Assembly (NCBI GenBank): GCA_023647555.1
Contig: JALRLY010000265.1
Location: 1-64,000, forward strand
DNA: 64,000 bases
Origin: Pancytospora philotis
Lineage: Eukaryota > Microsporidia
Reading direction: 5' to 3'
In this document: piece after piece, positions 45,040-54,275 of the stretch
Numbering within the stretch: the first letter of the stretch is position 1
Layout of the letters: every line of letters begins with the position of its first letter
Translations under genes and position numbers: made by a program
The notes under the pieces: generated by a model
The model's database searches: none
The model's input: only the letters and a program-made list of their open reading frames with translations
Told to the model about the DNA's origin: nothing

Positions 45040-45937
45040 GTGCGTTTCAAACCGCCGTCACACTCATGCTCGCAGCCTAGACTGAAGTGCGCGATGAGAT
45101 GCTGGCTTGCAGAGCGCAAGCATGGGATATAAGTATGCAGTCGATTGTTATTAATCTCATGATGCTAGTCTGATGTATGTCTTTAATTAGCATGATTATT
45201 GCAATAAAATTAGATACGCCTTCGTTCGAGACAGCTTAACTAACGCACCGACTGCTGCCAATGTCGCGCTGTCTCTAAAATGACTGTGCTGAGCATTAGT
45301 TAACAACTCTGTGGATGAAAGCCCAACAGCATTCAAATGCCAGCTGCGAAGGCAAAAAGATGTCTTCTCTCATCCTTCGATTCGCGTGCAGCGACGGCTA
45401 TGGCAGATTATCAAATATTCTGAAGAGAAGGCAGAGCAGCTGTTGGCACCTCTTATTTGGACCCGCCTTTGAAACTGTACTGCGCGGCATGCTATGCATT
45501 TAACGCCGCAGTCGCCGCGTGATCCCTGGTCCATATCTGTTTGATGATAGTCTTGACGTTGCCGGTCCGTGGCGCGACAACATGGGCGGCTGATCGAAAA
45601 TCAAAAGCTGCGCAGGCTGGCTTGAAATCCCAGCAGCAGCCGCTCGGCACTCTCATACCGATGATGGCACAGAAATGCAGCCCACACACCGTGCTGTGCT
45701 GTTTACCAGCCTTCCAACGTGCGTAAACATCCACAAACTAGCAGAGCCGCAGGGTGCTGAGGGACCGCGGCGGCACAGGCTGTTTCACATCTAGGGCGGC
45801 GACTGAAACTCTCTGATCAATGATTCGTCCGTGCGGCATAATCAGGATCACATTAATATTGCCATCTCAATCAAATGTATTATAATTCAAAACATAGTTG
45901 GTCAATTTAATAATATTGCAGTGTACTGCGAAGGGCG

Positions 45938-46663
45938 ATGAAGGGAACCATGATAAGACAGAAGGAGGCGGGCAAGAACGGATGGGAGTGCGTCGCCGCA
46001 CAGACGGGCGACGCGCGCGGCCTTGCTGGCGAGGGCTTCGAGCGCAAGCTGTGCTACGCAGCGACGCACCTCGCGGCGTGCAGTGCTGGGCGGGACGCGG
46101 CGCTGCTTGCCCGCAGCGAGGCTAAAAACACGCCGGCGGCCGCGGCGACTGACACGAGCACCGAGAGCTCCACAGACGCCGATTCTCCGCACGCGAACCA
46201 GGTGTTCAAGCTGCTGAAGCACCATCTGAGAGATATCAAGCGCCACGGCCGCTGGCTCAAAACGGCCATCGTCAGCCGCGCCTTCGCCTGGGCCTGCAGC
46301 ATCGGCGAGCCGCAGAGCCTCTACTACTCGCTCGAGCTCGAGAAGTTCGAGCAGTTCGAGCCGCACACGCTGCTCATCGGCCTGGTGTACATACAGAAGG
46401 CGGCGCGCGAGCGCAGCCTGGACTTCGAGGCGTTCTTCAACCTCTTCCTGATATGCAACATACTGGCGTTCAAGTCGCAGGAGGACTACAGCACGCTGAA
46501 CTACAACTACGCCGAGCAGTGGGGCATCCCCGTGCGCCGCCTCAATGAGATGGAGGTGTACGCGCTGGAGAATCTTAACTACAACATCTCCGTGGAGATG
46601 TGCGAGCTCCTGCAGATAATCATCGAGCGCATGAGGTACCTCAACAGCCGCCACCTCACTTGA
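45938..46663 (+). CDS. Pho80/Pcl-like cyclin
   Basis: A 241-aa protein. The first 85 residues are Ala/Thr/Ser-rich linker; the cyclin box spans about 130-235: FEQFEPHTLLIGLVYIQKAA, FFNLFLICNILAFKSQEDYS, and YNYAEQWGIPVRRLNEMEVYALENLNYNI. The last segment (W....GI....LN.lE...L..L.y.I) is characteristic of Pho80/Pcl/cyclin-Y type cyclins rather than mitotic cyclins. Partner would be a Pho85/CDK5-like kinase, not seen here. ATG 45938 chosen; ATG 45950 is an alternative four codons on. Confidence 0.72.
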   Translation: MKGTMIRQKEAGKNGWECVAAQTGDARGLAGEGFERKLCYAATHLAACSAGRDAALLARSEAKNTPAAAATDTSTESSTDADSPHANQVFKLLKHHLRDIKRHGRWLKTAIVSRAFAWACSIGEPQSLYYSLELEKFEQFEPHTLLIGLVYIQKAARERSLDFEAFFNLFLICNILAFKSQEDYSTLNYNYAEQWGIPVRRLNEMEVYALENLNYNISVEMCELLQIIIERMRYLNSRHLT

Positions 46664-46761
46664 GTCTGCATATGCAGAACGCAATGTGAAGGATCAACAG
46701 GCTTTAGAATGGCAAATACCAGACGCTGTGTTTCAGCAAAACCGCTACGGTTTAAGCCCCC

Positions 46762-46992
46762 ATGTCGCAGCTGATGGAGGAGCTCGAGGCCGACTACCGC
46801 GAGTTCGTCGCGCATCTCCCCGACGACATCGGCCAGATGAGCATGGACGCAATCGGTGCCCGCGTGAACGGGCTCACCGAGAAGGCCAGCAAAATTCTCG
46901 CTGAGCTTTCCCGCGAGTCTCTATTGAGCGGAGACGGGCCGGGCTCCGACGCCTCGACCCGCCTCTCAGACCGGACCGACAAAGAGCTTTAA
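46762..46992 (+). CDS. Small acidic hypothetical protein
   Basis: A 76-aa protein with two predicted helices (SQLMEELEADYREFVAHL; NGLTEKASKILAELSRE) and a polar tail. GC3-rich codon use and a CCCC directly before the ATG support it as a real gene. The size and helix pair would suit a small complex subunit (for example of DASH or Mediator), but nothing identifies it. It lies 98 bp downstream of the cyclin on the same strand. Confidence 0.6.
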   Translation: MSQLMEELEADYREFVAHLPDDIGQMSMDAIGARVNGLTEKASKILAELSRESLLSGDGPGSDASTRLSDRTDKEL

Positions 46993-47271
46993 TAAACTAA
47001 TACGTGTGATGCGTTGCTTTACTGTATATTACTTCGGTGTATTACTTTGCGAAGCCGCATTCGAAGTAGTGTGGTGCTGTAAACTGTACGTGATGTCTTT
47101 GATACAGCAGCATCGTTTGAGTTGAGCGCGGCCGCTGAGAGGTGAGGCGCTTGAGCCCGGTGTTGCACTGCCTAGCCGCGCTGCCATTTATTCTTGCGTC
47201 TCAGCAATACCAGTCTGGAACTTGTGCTCGTCCCCAGTGCTGTCGCATTCGGGCGCGAACTTGCGCCCTGA

Positions 47272-47718
47272 ATGAAGACAGAAGAAATCTGCGTCCCAGA
47301 ATTCGAAAGGGACACTCGGGCCTGCTTTCGCCCAGCGCGCTACTACTCCATGATCAGAAAGCCACTCAGCAGGCGCGAAATCTGCCTGTACGAGATCCGC
47401 GCACTAAAAACCTATGGTCTCTGCGGTGGCTACAGCGGCAGAATCGTCCTGCCCAATCGCAGTGCTAAGCACATCGCTATCGACGCTATTGCAACCAGCA
47501 ACGGCGGGCCAATGCAAGATGACCTGCAGTTTAATCCTATAGAAAGCCGCGTTCACTCAAAGAGCGCTGCCGGTGGAAGCAGGCTTGCTGCGAGGATTTC
47601 CTCAGTAGCGGTGCCACCCTCATATCCCGCACCGTCCCAGGCAAAAGCAAACAGAGAGGCGCACACGGAGGCGTCGAGTAGCAGTTGGTTTTGGGCCATG
47701 TTTTGCTGCAGCTATTGA
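47272..47718 (+). CDS. Hypothetical protein with Cys-Cys C-terminus
   Basis: A 148-aa protein. An ordered N-terminal half (EFERDTRACFRPARYYSMIRK in part, SRREICLYEIRALKTYGLCGGYSG) precedes a Ser/Ala/Pro linker and an aromatic end WFWAMFCCSY. The double Cys near the end could be lipid-modified, but it is not a standard CaaX box. Codon use is intermediate. ATG 47272 follows GCGCCCTGA. No family recognised. Confidence 0.5.
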   Translation: MKTEEICVPEFERDTRACFRPARYYSMIRKPLSRREICLYEIRALKTYGLCGGYSGRIVLPNRSAKHIAIDAIATSNGGPMQDDLQFNPIESRVHSKSAAGGSRLAARISSVAVPPSYPAPSQAKANREAHTEASSSSWFWAMFCCSY

Positions 47719-47852
47719 AGCTCGATAGCGGCCAGTGTTCCAAAATGCATAGTGCGCATGCCAAGGACCCTCAGTTTACGATACCCACTTCCCTTCTGGC
47801 CGCATCCTAGCAGAATACTGGGCCTATCAGCACTGCGTAAAATTGAGCCCCA

Positions 47853-48644
47853 ATGAAGGAGACCGCGCCGTCGTGCCTTATGACGCCGAAGGAGAAGAGC
47901 TACGTGGCCCACTGCTTCAGCAAAATCGCGAACATCCGCGGCTCCACCCTCGACTACGAGAAGCTGTTCAACGGGGAGAAGAACCAGTACAGCACGCAGC
48001 GGTCGCGAAAGGAGGCCGCGTTCGTTTTCGGGAAGCAGAGCAAGCGCTCGAAGAAGTGGCTCAGAGCATCGGTGAGCGGCGAGGCCCCCGCGCTGTCGGA
48101 GCGCCTTGTGCTGTGCGACCTTTTCGAGATCAACGCGGTCATGGCGCACATCCACCTCGATCCCGAGAACCTTCTGGAGATGGAGCAGGCGGCGGTCGCG
48201 TTCTTCACGGCGTCCTTCAGCCAAATTATAAGCATCGAGAAGACATTCGACTTCCTGGCCAGCTTCTGGCAGCTGTGCACCGATTCGGCTAAGGCCGCGA
48301 TCATCGGGCAGCTCGTCGAGAAAAGCCGCGAAATCGGGCTCTCGGGCATGCTCTACGCGTTCCTGGATGCGTGCGCGGGCAGCGACGAAGCGCTCCGCGC
48401 CGACCTCCCCAGTTTCCTCCTGGGTAGCGACAGCGGGCTTGCAGTCGGCCTCTGGATGCTGAAGCACGACGCGCATGTCGACGAGCTCGCTAGGCTGTTT
48501 CGCAGCAGCAGCTTCACCGCGTCGGCGTACGCCGGCCCGTTCGCCGAGGCGCTGCTCGCAAAGGACCTGCCCGAGGCGGCCAAGGCCGAGATACGCCTGA
48601 GGGCTGTGGAAATCGGCAGCAAGCGGGAGCACAGTGACAAGTAA
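47853..48644 (+). CDS. Helical hypothetical protein
   Basis: A 263-aa protein, mostly helical, Ala/Leu-rich, with a basic patch FGKQSKRSKKW near residue 60. No domain recognised; no membrane segment. GC3-rich codon use and AAAATTGAGCCCCA immediately before the ATG support it. ATG 47880 is an alternative start nine codons downstream. It converges on TAN1 with only 34 bp between the stop codons, so the 3' UTRs must overlap or be very short. Confidence 0.68.
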   Translation: MKETAPSCLMTPKEKSYVAHCFSKIANIRGSTLDYEKLFNGEKNQYSTQRSRKEAAFVFGKQSKRSKKWLRASVSGEAPALSERLVLCDLFEINAVMAHIHLDPENLLEMEQAAVAFFTASFSQIISIEKTFDFLASFWQLCTDSAKAAIIGQLVEKSREIGLSGMLYAFLDACAGSDEALRADLPSFLLGSDSGLAVGLWMLKHDAHVDELARLFRSSSFTASAYAGPFAEALLAKDLPEAAKAEIRLRAVEIGSKREHSDK

Positions 48645-48678
48645 ATTTATTGCGAGACGGGCTGTGTGCGCGCCTTGG

Positions 48679-49251
48679 TTAGGAGCTGAAGTTGAAATTG
48701 TTCGGGTCGTTCGGCACCACGGACAGCCCGACGATGCTCTTGAAGGCCTGTATGAGAACCACGTAGTCTGGGGCGTCCAGCGACACCTTGCAGGGGATGA
48801 GCGGGACAATGAGCTCGAAGCACTTGTTTTTTAGCTGCGCGTCGCAGAGCCGCCCCTCGAACATGATTTTGTACGAGCCCTCGAACTTGTTCGCGTTGAT
48901 GTACGCAGCAATCTTGTCCTCGTCGTATTTTGTGACGATGTCGAGCGGCAGCACGCGCAGCACGTTGGTGAAGCTGTAGCCGAGCCTGCGCATCGCCTGC
49001 ACGAGCTTCGACGGCTGCTCGTCGGAGTGGTTGGACACGAGAACAAAGCTTTTGTACTCCTCCAGCTTAGCAAAGCGCTTCTGGCTCTTCAGCAGTCGCA
49101 CCTCGTCGCCGAGCTCCTTGCGAAAGTCGGTTCCCGGGCCGATCTCCACCGCATGGTCCGGCATAGTCAGCAGGCCGGCGCGCTCGGCGAACTCCTTGAA
49201 GCCGCGCTCCTCGCGGTTCATCAAGCAGCTTATGAAGAAGCCGCCGCCCAT
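48679..49251 (-). CDS. TAN1: THUMP-domain protein Tan1/THUMPD1 (tRNA ac4C formation)
   Basis: A 190-aa protein that acts as adaptor for the Kre33/NAT10 acetyltransferase in making N4-acetylcytidine-12 in tRNA-Leu and tRNA-Ser. The THUMP part (about 95-185) has NVLRVLPLDIVTKYD (family R.IP...TC), FEGSYKIMFEGRLCD (FK+.++.R) and VSLDAPDYVVLIQAFKSIVGLSVV (VDL..PD..V.VE..K...G.SVV). ATG 49251 is preferred over ATG 49317 because it follows AAAAATTTACGCCAG; it also removes a non-conserved N-terminus. The yeast protein is 289 aa. Confidence 0.82.
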   Translation of the reverse strand: MGGGFFISCLMNREERGFKEFAERAGLLTMPDHAVEIGPGTDFRKELGDEVRLLKSQKRFAKLEEYKSFVLVSNHSDEQPSKLVQAMRRLGYSFTNVLRVLPLDIVTKYDEDKIAAYINANKFEGSYKIMFEGRLCDAQLKNKCFELIVPLIPCKVSLDAPDYVVLIQAFKSIVGLSVVPNDPNNFNFSS

Positions 49252-49256
49252 CTGGC

Positions 49257-49266
49257 GTAAATTTTT
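49257..49266 (-). promoter_or_regulatory. AAATTT element upstream of TAN1
   Basis: Minus-strand AAAAATTTAC, 5 bp before ATG 49251. Nearly identical to the USO1 context (AAAAATTTAGGCCAG-ATG). Confidence 0.5.
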
Positions 49267-49496
49267 CGCAAGCAGGTCAATTGGCGACACGAGCGAATGC
49301 AAAAGCGTATGCAGCATTTATATTGTAGGAAAATACAATGAAATAAGAGCTGATAGTAGTGCCTTTATTTAGCTAGCTGGAGCATTCTGTATCCGTGGTA
49401 GCTGATGCGGATGCCAGCGCACACGGCTGTTTAGAAGTAGTTTTTCTTTCGAACAACAGCTTCTAATAGCAAAGAGGATCCGCAACAGCCGATCAA

Positions 49497-50351
49497 TCAC
49501 TTCTTCCTGTTCGTGAAGAAATACCAGATCAGATAGCAGAGGCCGCCGAGGAGAAAGAAAAGTATGGTGTTGCGCTTCTCCCAGGACAGCTGGTAGAACT
49601 CTGTCAGGCGGTGGTCCTGGATCGCCAGTGCCAGCTTGGCGTCAAGCGGCGTGCGGCCATCTTCCTCTTTTGTGATCTGAAAAACGCTGTAGACGGGCTT
49701 GTGGTCCGAGGAAAGCACTTCGGGCATGGACGCGTATTTGTGGAAGGTCGCGGCGCGCTTTGACACCACAAAAATGCGGTCGCAGTAGGACGGCGTGCGC
49801 GCGGTGTTGTAGTGCGCGCCTGCAAACTTGTACGTGGCATCGAAGTCGATTGTCTGCTCGGTAAAGTGCGGCCCGTAGGCCTGCAGGAAGTCCTTCCCCT
49901 GCTCGTGGCCGTTGTGGATGCGGAAGTTGAAGTCGCCCGACAGTATGACCGTGCTGTAGTTCTCGTAGCCCTCGCGCTGCAGAATCCGCGCGAGCTGCGC
50001 CATTCTCTCCGGCTGCCTTTGCGGCTGGTCCACAAGGTGCACGTTGATGTGGAGAATGGAGCCGTCCACGACCGTGGCGACGTATCCCTTGTTCGGGAAG
50101 TGCAGGGCGCCCATGCCCAGCCTGCTGGAGCTGCAGTCGAGCTTGGTCTTCGACAGCACGAATGTTCTGATGCCGAGCAGCGACGCTCTGTGGATGAACG
50201 GATAGCCGATGGTGATGGCCGAGATGTCGGGCCTGGAGAAGCACTCCTGGAGGGACACGAAGAGGATGTCCGCCTCGGCGTCCAGCGCGGGCAGCGTCCG
50301 CGATTTGTGCACGTTCCAGGTGAACGCCACGATTCTGAGCTCCCGCTCCAT
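49497..50351 (-). CDS. Tail-anchored inositol polyphosphate 5-phosphatase
   Basis: A 284-aa enzyme of the endonuclease/exonuclease/phosphatase fold. Catalytic motifs in order: WNVHK, SLQE (metal-binding Glu), SGDFNFRI near 145, ATYKFAGAHYNTARTPSYCDRI (the PPTYK and R.PSWCDRI signatures of 5-phosphatases), and SSDHKPV. It removes the 5-phosphate of phosphoinositides or inositol phosphates. The C-terminus ends in a hydrophobic helix (TILFFLLGGLCYLIWYFF) and NRKK, so it is probably tail-anchored with a KKxx-like dilysine end, hinting at the ER. ATG 50351 follows AAATATTTCGCCAGCCC; the longer frame starts with GTG. Confidence 0.87.
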   Translation of the reverse strand: MERELRIVAFTWNVHKSRTLPALDAEADILFVSLQECFSRPDISAITIGYPFIHRASLLGIRTFVLSKTKLDCSSSRLGMGALHFPNKGYVATVVDGSILHINVHLVDQPQRQPERMAQLARILQREGYENYSTVILSGDFNFRIHNGHEQGKDFLQAYGPHFTEQTIDFDATYKFAGAHYNTARTPSYCDRIFVVSKRAATFHKYASMPEVLSSDHKPVYSVFQITKEEDGRTPLDAKLALAIQDHRLTEFYQLSWEKRNTILFFLLGGLCYLIWYFFTNRKK

Positions 50352-50510
50352 CTGCGGTGGGCTGGCGAAATATTTTGTGGCAGCCCGGGTGGGATAAACG
50401 CCTGGAACGCGTGTGCAATAGATCACTGAGATTAGTTGCGCATATACAGTGCCGCGTGGCAGATGCTGCGCCCAGATGCGGCCACGGCGCTGCGCCGCCT
50501 TAAAGGCCTG

Positions 50511-50521
50511 AAAAATTTAGG
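50511..50521 (+). promoter_or_regulatory. AAATTT element upstream of USO1-like gene
   Basis: AAAAATTTAGG 4 bp before ATG 50526. Confidence 0.45.
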
Positions 50522-50525
50522 CCAG

Positions 50526-52094
50526 ATGGGCTGGGGACAGCAGAGCAGCGCCAAAAGAACGATAGAGGAGGAGCTCGACATTCTGAACAACCGGCTGTCC
50601 TCTGCGACATACGAGGAGGACATAGTCGACACCCTCGAAGAGATCCACGCCTACTCGCTGCGCGCCCCGACTGCCGTTGGTACGATGTGCCTGCAGAACG
50701 TGTACAAAACGCTCGGGACTATGCAGTGCGCCAAGGCGCAGCTCGGCATCATCCGGAATGTGGTGGCTGGCGAGCTGCGCGGCGAGTTCACCGAGATGAT
50801 ATTCGCGGACCCGGGCAGCAGCGAGCTGCTCATGGGCCTGCAGGTACGCGACATCGCGGCGCTCTGCGATGTATTCAGATCAGACTACTTCTTCCAGAGG
50901 ATCGCCGAGAACGAGAGGGTCGGGCGGCTCCTCATGGCCTTCATCGACAACGGCCTCGCTGAGCAGGTCGGCCCGTTCCTCCGCGCGCGGCCGCAGCTCG
51001 GGAAGCAGCTCGTGTTCGAGGGCGGGCTCGAGAAGATCATCGGCAGGCACGCCGCGCACACGGGCCGCGAGAGCGAGAGGCGGGCGCTCGAGGAGCTGAT
51101 GCGCGTGCTGGTCGGCAGCTCCATCATGGTGCAGGACTACTTCCTCGAGTCGCGCCTGCATGCTCATGCGGTCTTTGCGAGCCCGCGGCACGCACAGCTC
51201 GCCCTGGACGTCTTCAGTCTGCTGCTGAACCCGCTCAACGACAATTTCAGCAAGATCCAGGACCAGCTGCTGGTGCCCTACTTCGTGCGCAGCGCAGTTT
51301 TCCACAAGAGCTACCGGTTCCTTTCTCTGCTGGCGCTCGGCAACCCCCACAACGCCAATACAGTGTGTCAGCAGTACCTGGACCTCGCCGTTGTCGCTGC
51401 AGATGCAGACACGTCAGACGATGCGCTCGCGCTGCTGGGCAGCATTGTTGACTTTGTCGAGGGGCTGGCAGTCGACGCGCGCTCCTACCGCGTCAATCTG
51501 CTTCTTGTGAGCCGCGGCCTGGGCGAGCCGCTGGTCGAGCAGGCGCTGGATGATTTCCGCGCGGGAAACGTGACCGCGCAGCTGCTGCTGTACGCGCTCT
51601 TCACGTTCGACTCGCTCGAGGACGTCGCTCCGCTCATCCGCGTCAGCGAGCTCACTGGGCTGTGCTACGAGCTTGCAGTCTTCTTGCTGCTTACCCATCG
51701 CTGCGCGTCAGGCCTGCCCCAGAATCACTACCAGACCCTGCAGACCCTCAGGTCGCTCCGCGAAAGGGTCGCCAGCGAGCGCCTCCTCGATGAATCCAGC
51801 TGCAATACGCTTGTGATTAACATCTCCGACACCATCGAAGAGCTCAATAAGGCACACACGCGCAGGATGAGGGAGGAGTACGAGGCCGCACCCAAAAGAC
51901 CGCACGTCCATACTGCCGCGGGCGCCGAAAAGGTCCCCGCGGCCGAGGCGCCCGTCGGGCTGGGCGTGGTTGAGCCTGAGAATGCGCAGTCCGGCATTTT
52001 CAGCCGCTTCAAGGACAGCGGCTACAAAACAGTCAGCGGAGCGCTCAACATCCTTAAGAAGAGCCCGCCCAGCGGCGATACGTACGATCTTTAG
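50526..52094 (+). CDS. USO1: Uso1/p115-like vesicle tether, head domain
   Basis: A 522-aa armadillo-like protein. The phrases ERVGRLLMAFI and QLVFEGGLEKIIG followed by a repeat with LEELMRVLVGSSIMVQDYFLES match the p115 head (N.+LLL...., VFE.GLE.....I.EG, .LLL.NLL..N..NQ..F.E). p115 tethers ER-derived vesicles at the cis-Golgi. The long coiled-coil tail (needed for tethering at distance) is missing; the C-terminus instead ends in a disordered stretch with FSRFKDSGYKTVSGALNILKK. ATG 50526 follows the AAAAATTTAGGCCAG element; upstream in-frame ATGs are not supported by it. Confidence 0.68.
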   Translation: MGWGQQSSAKRTIEEELDILNNRLSSATYEEDIVDTLEEIHAYSLRAPTAVGTMCLQNVYKTLGTMQCAKAQLGIIRNVVAGELRGEFTEMIFADPGSSELLMGLQVRDIAALCDVFRSDYFFQRIAENERVGRLLMAFIDNGLAEQVGPFLRARPQLGKQLVFEGGLEKIIGRHAAHTGRESERRALEELMRVLVGSSIMVQDYFLESRLHAHAVFASPRHAQLALDVFSLLLNPLNDNFSKIQDQLLVPYFVRSAVFHKSYRFLSLLALGNPHNANTVCQQYLDLAVVAADADTSDDALALLGSIVDFVEGLAVDARSYRVNLLLVSRGLGEPLVEQALDDFRAGNVTAQLLLYALFTFDSLEDVAPLIRVSELTGLCYELAVFLLLTHRCASGLPQNHYQTLQTLRSLRERVASERLLDESSCNTLVINISDTIEELNKAHTRRMREEYEAAPKRPHVHTAAGAEKVPAAEAPVGLGVVEPENAQSGIFSRFKDSGYKTVSGALNILKKSPPSGDTYDL

Positions 52095-52272
52095 AACGCA
52101 ATTTTAACAATGCCCCAATTATGCACGGTGCTGAGTAAATTTATTGTAAGTAGCTGAGTTGCCGCTGTTAACTGTGCCCTGCAGCGGCCGATTGCCAAGC
52201 GCACTGTGCACCGGCGCCGCAAAATTTTGTCTGAAAATTTATTCTCGTAAAACGGATTTTCTTGCTGCCCAT

Positions 52273-54051
52273 ATGGCGAGGAATTTTGCTGGAAAGCAGG
52301 CAGTAGCCAAGCGGGGACGCGGTGTTGAGCGTGATAGACGCAGCACGGGCGCGCAGGACGGCAGTTGCGAGGGCGCATCTGAGAATCGCGCAAACTCCGG
52401 TGCCAAACGCGGCCCGAAGCCTGCCAACGGTGTTAAGCCGAGCGCTGCCGAAGTACCGGCCGCGCCGAAGGGCAAGAAAAGCGAGAAGAACAAGCTTATG
52501 TTCACGCGCGAGAACATCAACTCCCACCTGCTGAACTACACGGCCAGCCCCGGCGACTACAAGCTGCTGGGACTGGTGACGTATCTGTTCAAAGAGTTCA
52601 AGAGCACGCCTGAGGAGCTGCTCGCCAAGCTGAAGGTGCTGACCAGCAACAGCGCAGCGGCCGCCGGTGGTGCGACCGTCGGCGAGATGATCATGCGCCA
52701 GCTGTTTGTGATCTTCAATGTGAAGGACCTATCCTACCATGCGAGCGTGCTCAAGCTGCTCGAGAGCACCGCGTTTCTGACGGTTCTGCTCTCTGACATG
52801 TACTTCTCCATGCCGATGTCCGAGAAGTCCTTCAGCGAGCATTTTGCGAGCCTCTTCGACGAGATTCTGCGGCGCTGGGAGACGCGCGCGCCGATGAGCT
52901 ACGCGGAGTTCGCCGAGTCGCTGAAGGAGCTGGAGGCCAAGGGCGATCTGGCGCTCGTGGAGCCCGAGGAGGGGTCCTGCTGCGACGACTCCGCCTGCGC
53001 GGGCCACTCCGAGTCCGAGATGGCCGAGGAGGAGGTGTTTGCCGAGGGCCTCGGCGCCGCCGCTGAAAAGGAGGAGGAGAGCAGCTACAGTCTCGTCTCG
53101 CTGGACGATGAGGCCGAGATCAACCGGCTCGATGCGGAGCTGGGCAAGATATTCAGCAGGAACACTGTTTCTGAGGAAGCGACGAACTACTCTGTCTTGC
53201 TCGTCAACTGCCTCGAGAAGATGATTGTGAACTCCTACGTGACCGACATCGATTTCCTCTACAGGCTTTTCTATCTCTACCACTTTGAGGAGCTCTGCGC
53301 GCCAGCCAAGGCGGCCATCAAGAGCCTCATGGCCAAGTTCGGCGACAAACAGGCCGTGTTCGCGATGTACCAGCGCGCGGCCCTGCTGTGCCCGCAGCTG
53401 TACTCGGCGTGCGCGCTTGCGAGGAGCGACTGCCAGGAGAGCTTCGACGAGGCCGCGTTCATCAAAGTTGCGCTCAACTTTGGCCACGAGGGTTTCGTGA
53501 TCCACCGCGTGAGCTCCGCGCACTTCTACGAGCTGTACATGGCCGGGGAGATCGTCGACAGCGACGATCTGCTCGCCACGCTGGTCGGCAAGGAGAACGA
53601 TATGGAGCTGCTCGAGAAGCTCCAGGGCTGCGAGGCCGCGCCCGCTGAGCTGGTCGCGAAGCGAATTGCCCAGCTAAAGCACCGCGCGACCCACCCGCGC
53701 AAGAAGGACAAGAAGAAGGAGCGCAAGCAAGCCGAGGCCCCGGTCGCCGCCGTCGAGTCCGAGACTGTGGAGGCAGAATCCGCTGAAGAGGCCTCTGAGG
53801 AGTCGGCCGTCGCCGAGCCCGTCAAGAAGAGGACCTTCGCTGACAAGGTCGGCAGCAAGCTGGTCAAGCAGAGAGACGAGCTGAAGAAGAAGTACCGCTG
53901 GGAGAACCTCAAACAGAAGAAGAAAAACGCGCGCGAGGAGAAGCAGAAGGCCGAGAACGGCGAGAACGTCCGCATCACCAAGCGGTCTCTGCGCGAGGAG
54001 GAGGCGAACAGCCGCAAGAAGGGGAGCAAGAAGCAGAAGCGCAACAAGTGA
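52273..54051 (+). CDS. Basic nucleolar-type protein, unassigned
   Basis: A 592-aa protein. Residues 1-85 are Lys/Arg/Gly-rich; 90-460 are helical (SPGDYKLLGLVTYLFKEF, YSVLLVNCLEKMIVNSY) with an acidic insert near 240-270; the last 130 residues are extremely Lys/Glu-rich, ending in KKGSKKQKRNK, typical of ribosome-biogenesis factors. A Noc1/Mak21-like solenoid would fit the layout, but I see no CBF signature. Two AAAATTT elements lie 33-47 bp upstream of ATG 52273; the longer frame begins with a non-ATG codon. Confidence 0.75.
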   Translation: MARNFAGKQAVAKRGRGVERDRRSTGAQDGSCEGASENRANSGAKRGPKPANGVKPSAAEVPAAPKGKKSEKNKLMFTRENINSHLLNYTASPGDYKLLGLVTYLFKEFKSTPEELLAKLKVLTSNSAAAAGGATVGEMIMRQLFVIFNVKDLSYHASVLKLLESTAFLTVLLSDMYFSMPMSEKSFSEHFASLFDEILRRWETRAPMSYAEFAESLKELEAKGDLALVEPEEGSCCDDSACAGHSESEMAEEEVFAEGLGAAAEKEEESSYSLVSLDDEAEINRLDAELGKIFSRNTVSEEATNYSVLLVNCLEKMIVNSYVTDIDFLYRLFYLYHFEELCAPAKAAIKSLMAKFGDKQAVFAMYQRAALLCPQLYSACALARSDCQESFDEAAFIKVALNFGHEGFVIHRVSSAHFYELYMAGEIVDSDDLLATLVGKENDMELLEKLQGCEAAPAELVAKRIAQLKHRATHPRKKDKKKERKQAEAPVAAVESETVEAESAEEASEESAVAEPVKKRTFADKVGSKLVKQRDELKKKYRWENLKQKKKNAREEKQKAENGENVRITKRSLREEEANSRKKGSKKQKRNK

Positions 54052-54275
54052 GCCGCGTCGCCCGCAGTATATTTTTTAATGGCGTGTTTGTATCTGCCTA
54101 TGAAATTAAATATATCGAATCTAAAATGATCTTTGCTGCTGTTCTTGTTTTTTGTAGACCTAGAAGTGCTTTGGTGCTCAGGCGGTTAAATGCAGATGGC
54201 TGTAGAATATTGGTACACTACTCTGTTTTACACGCATCTAATAACATTTCAGGAATACGGTGTAATTCAACCTAT

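Larger units (their letters stand above)
44138..45937. other. 1.8-kb gene-poor island with structured elements
   Basis: The longest stretch without a supported protein gene. Short frames (for example 45315-45503) have AT-rich codon use and no start element. Several hairpins and T-runs suggest ncRNA genes; the three best are listed separately. An 8-bp inverted repeat GCGCGTGC/GCACGCGC lies at about 44409-44451. The right end (45830-45930) is AT-rich promoter for the cyclin gene. Confidence 0.5.
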
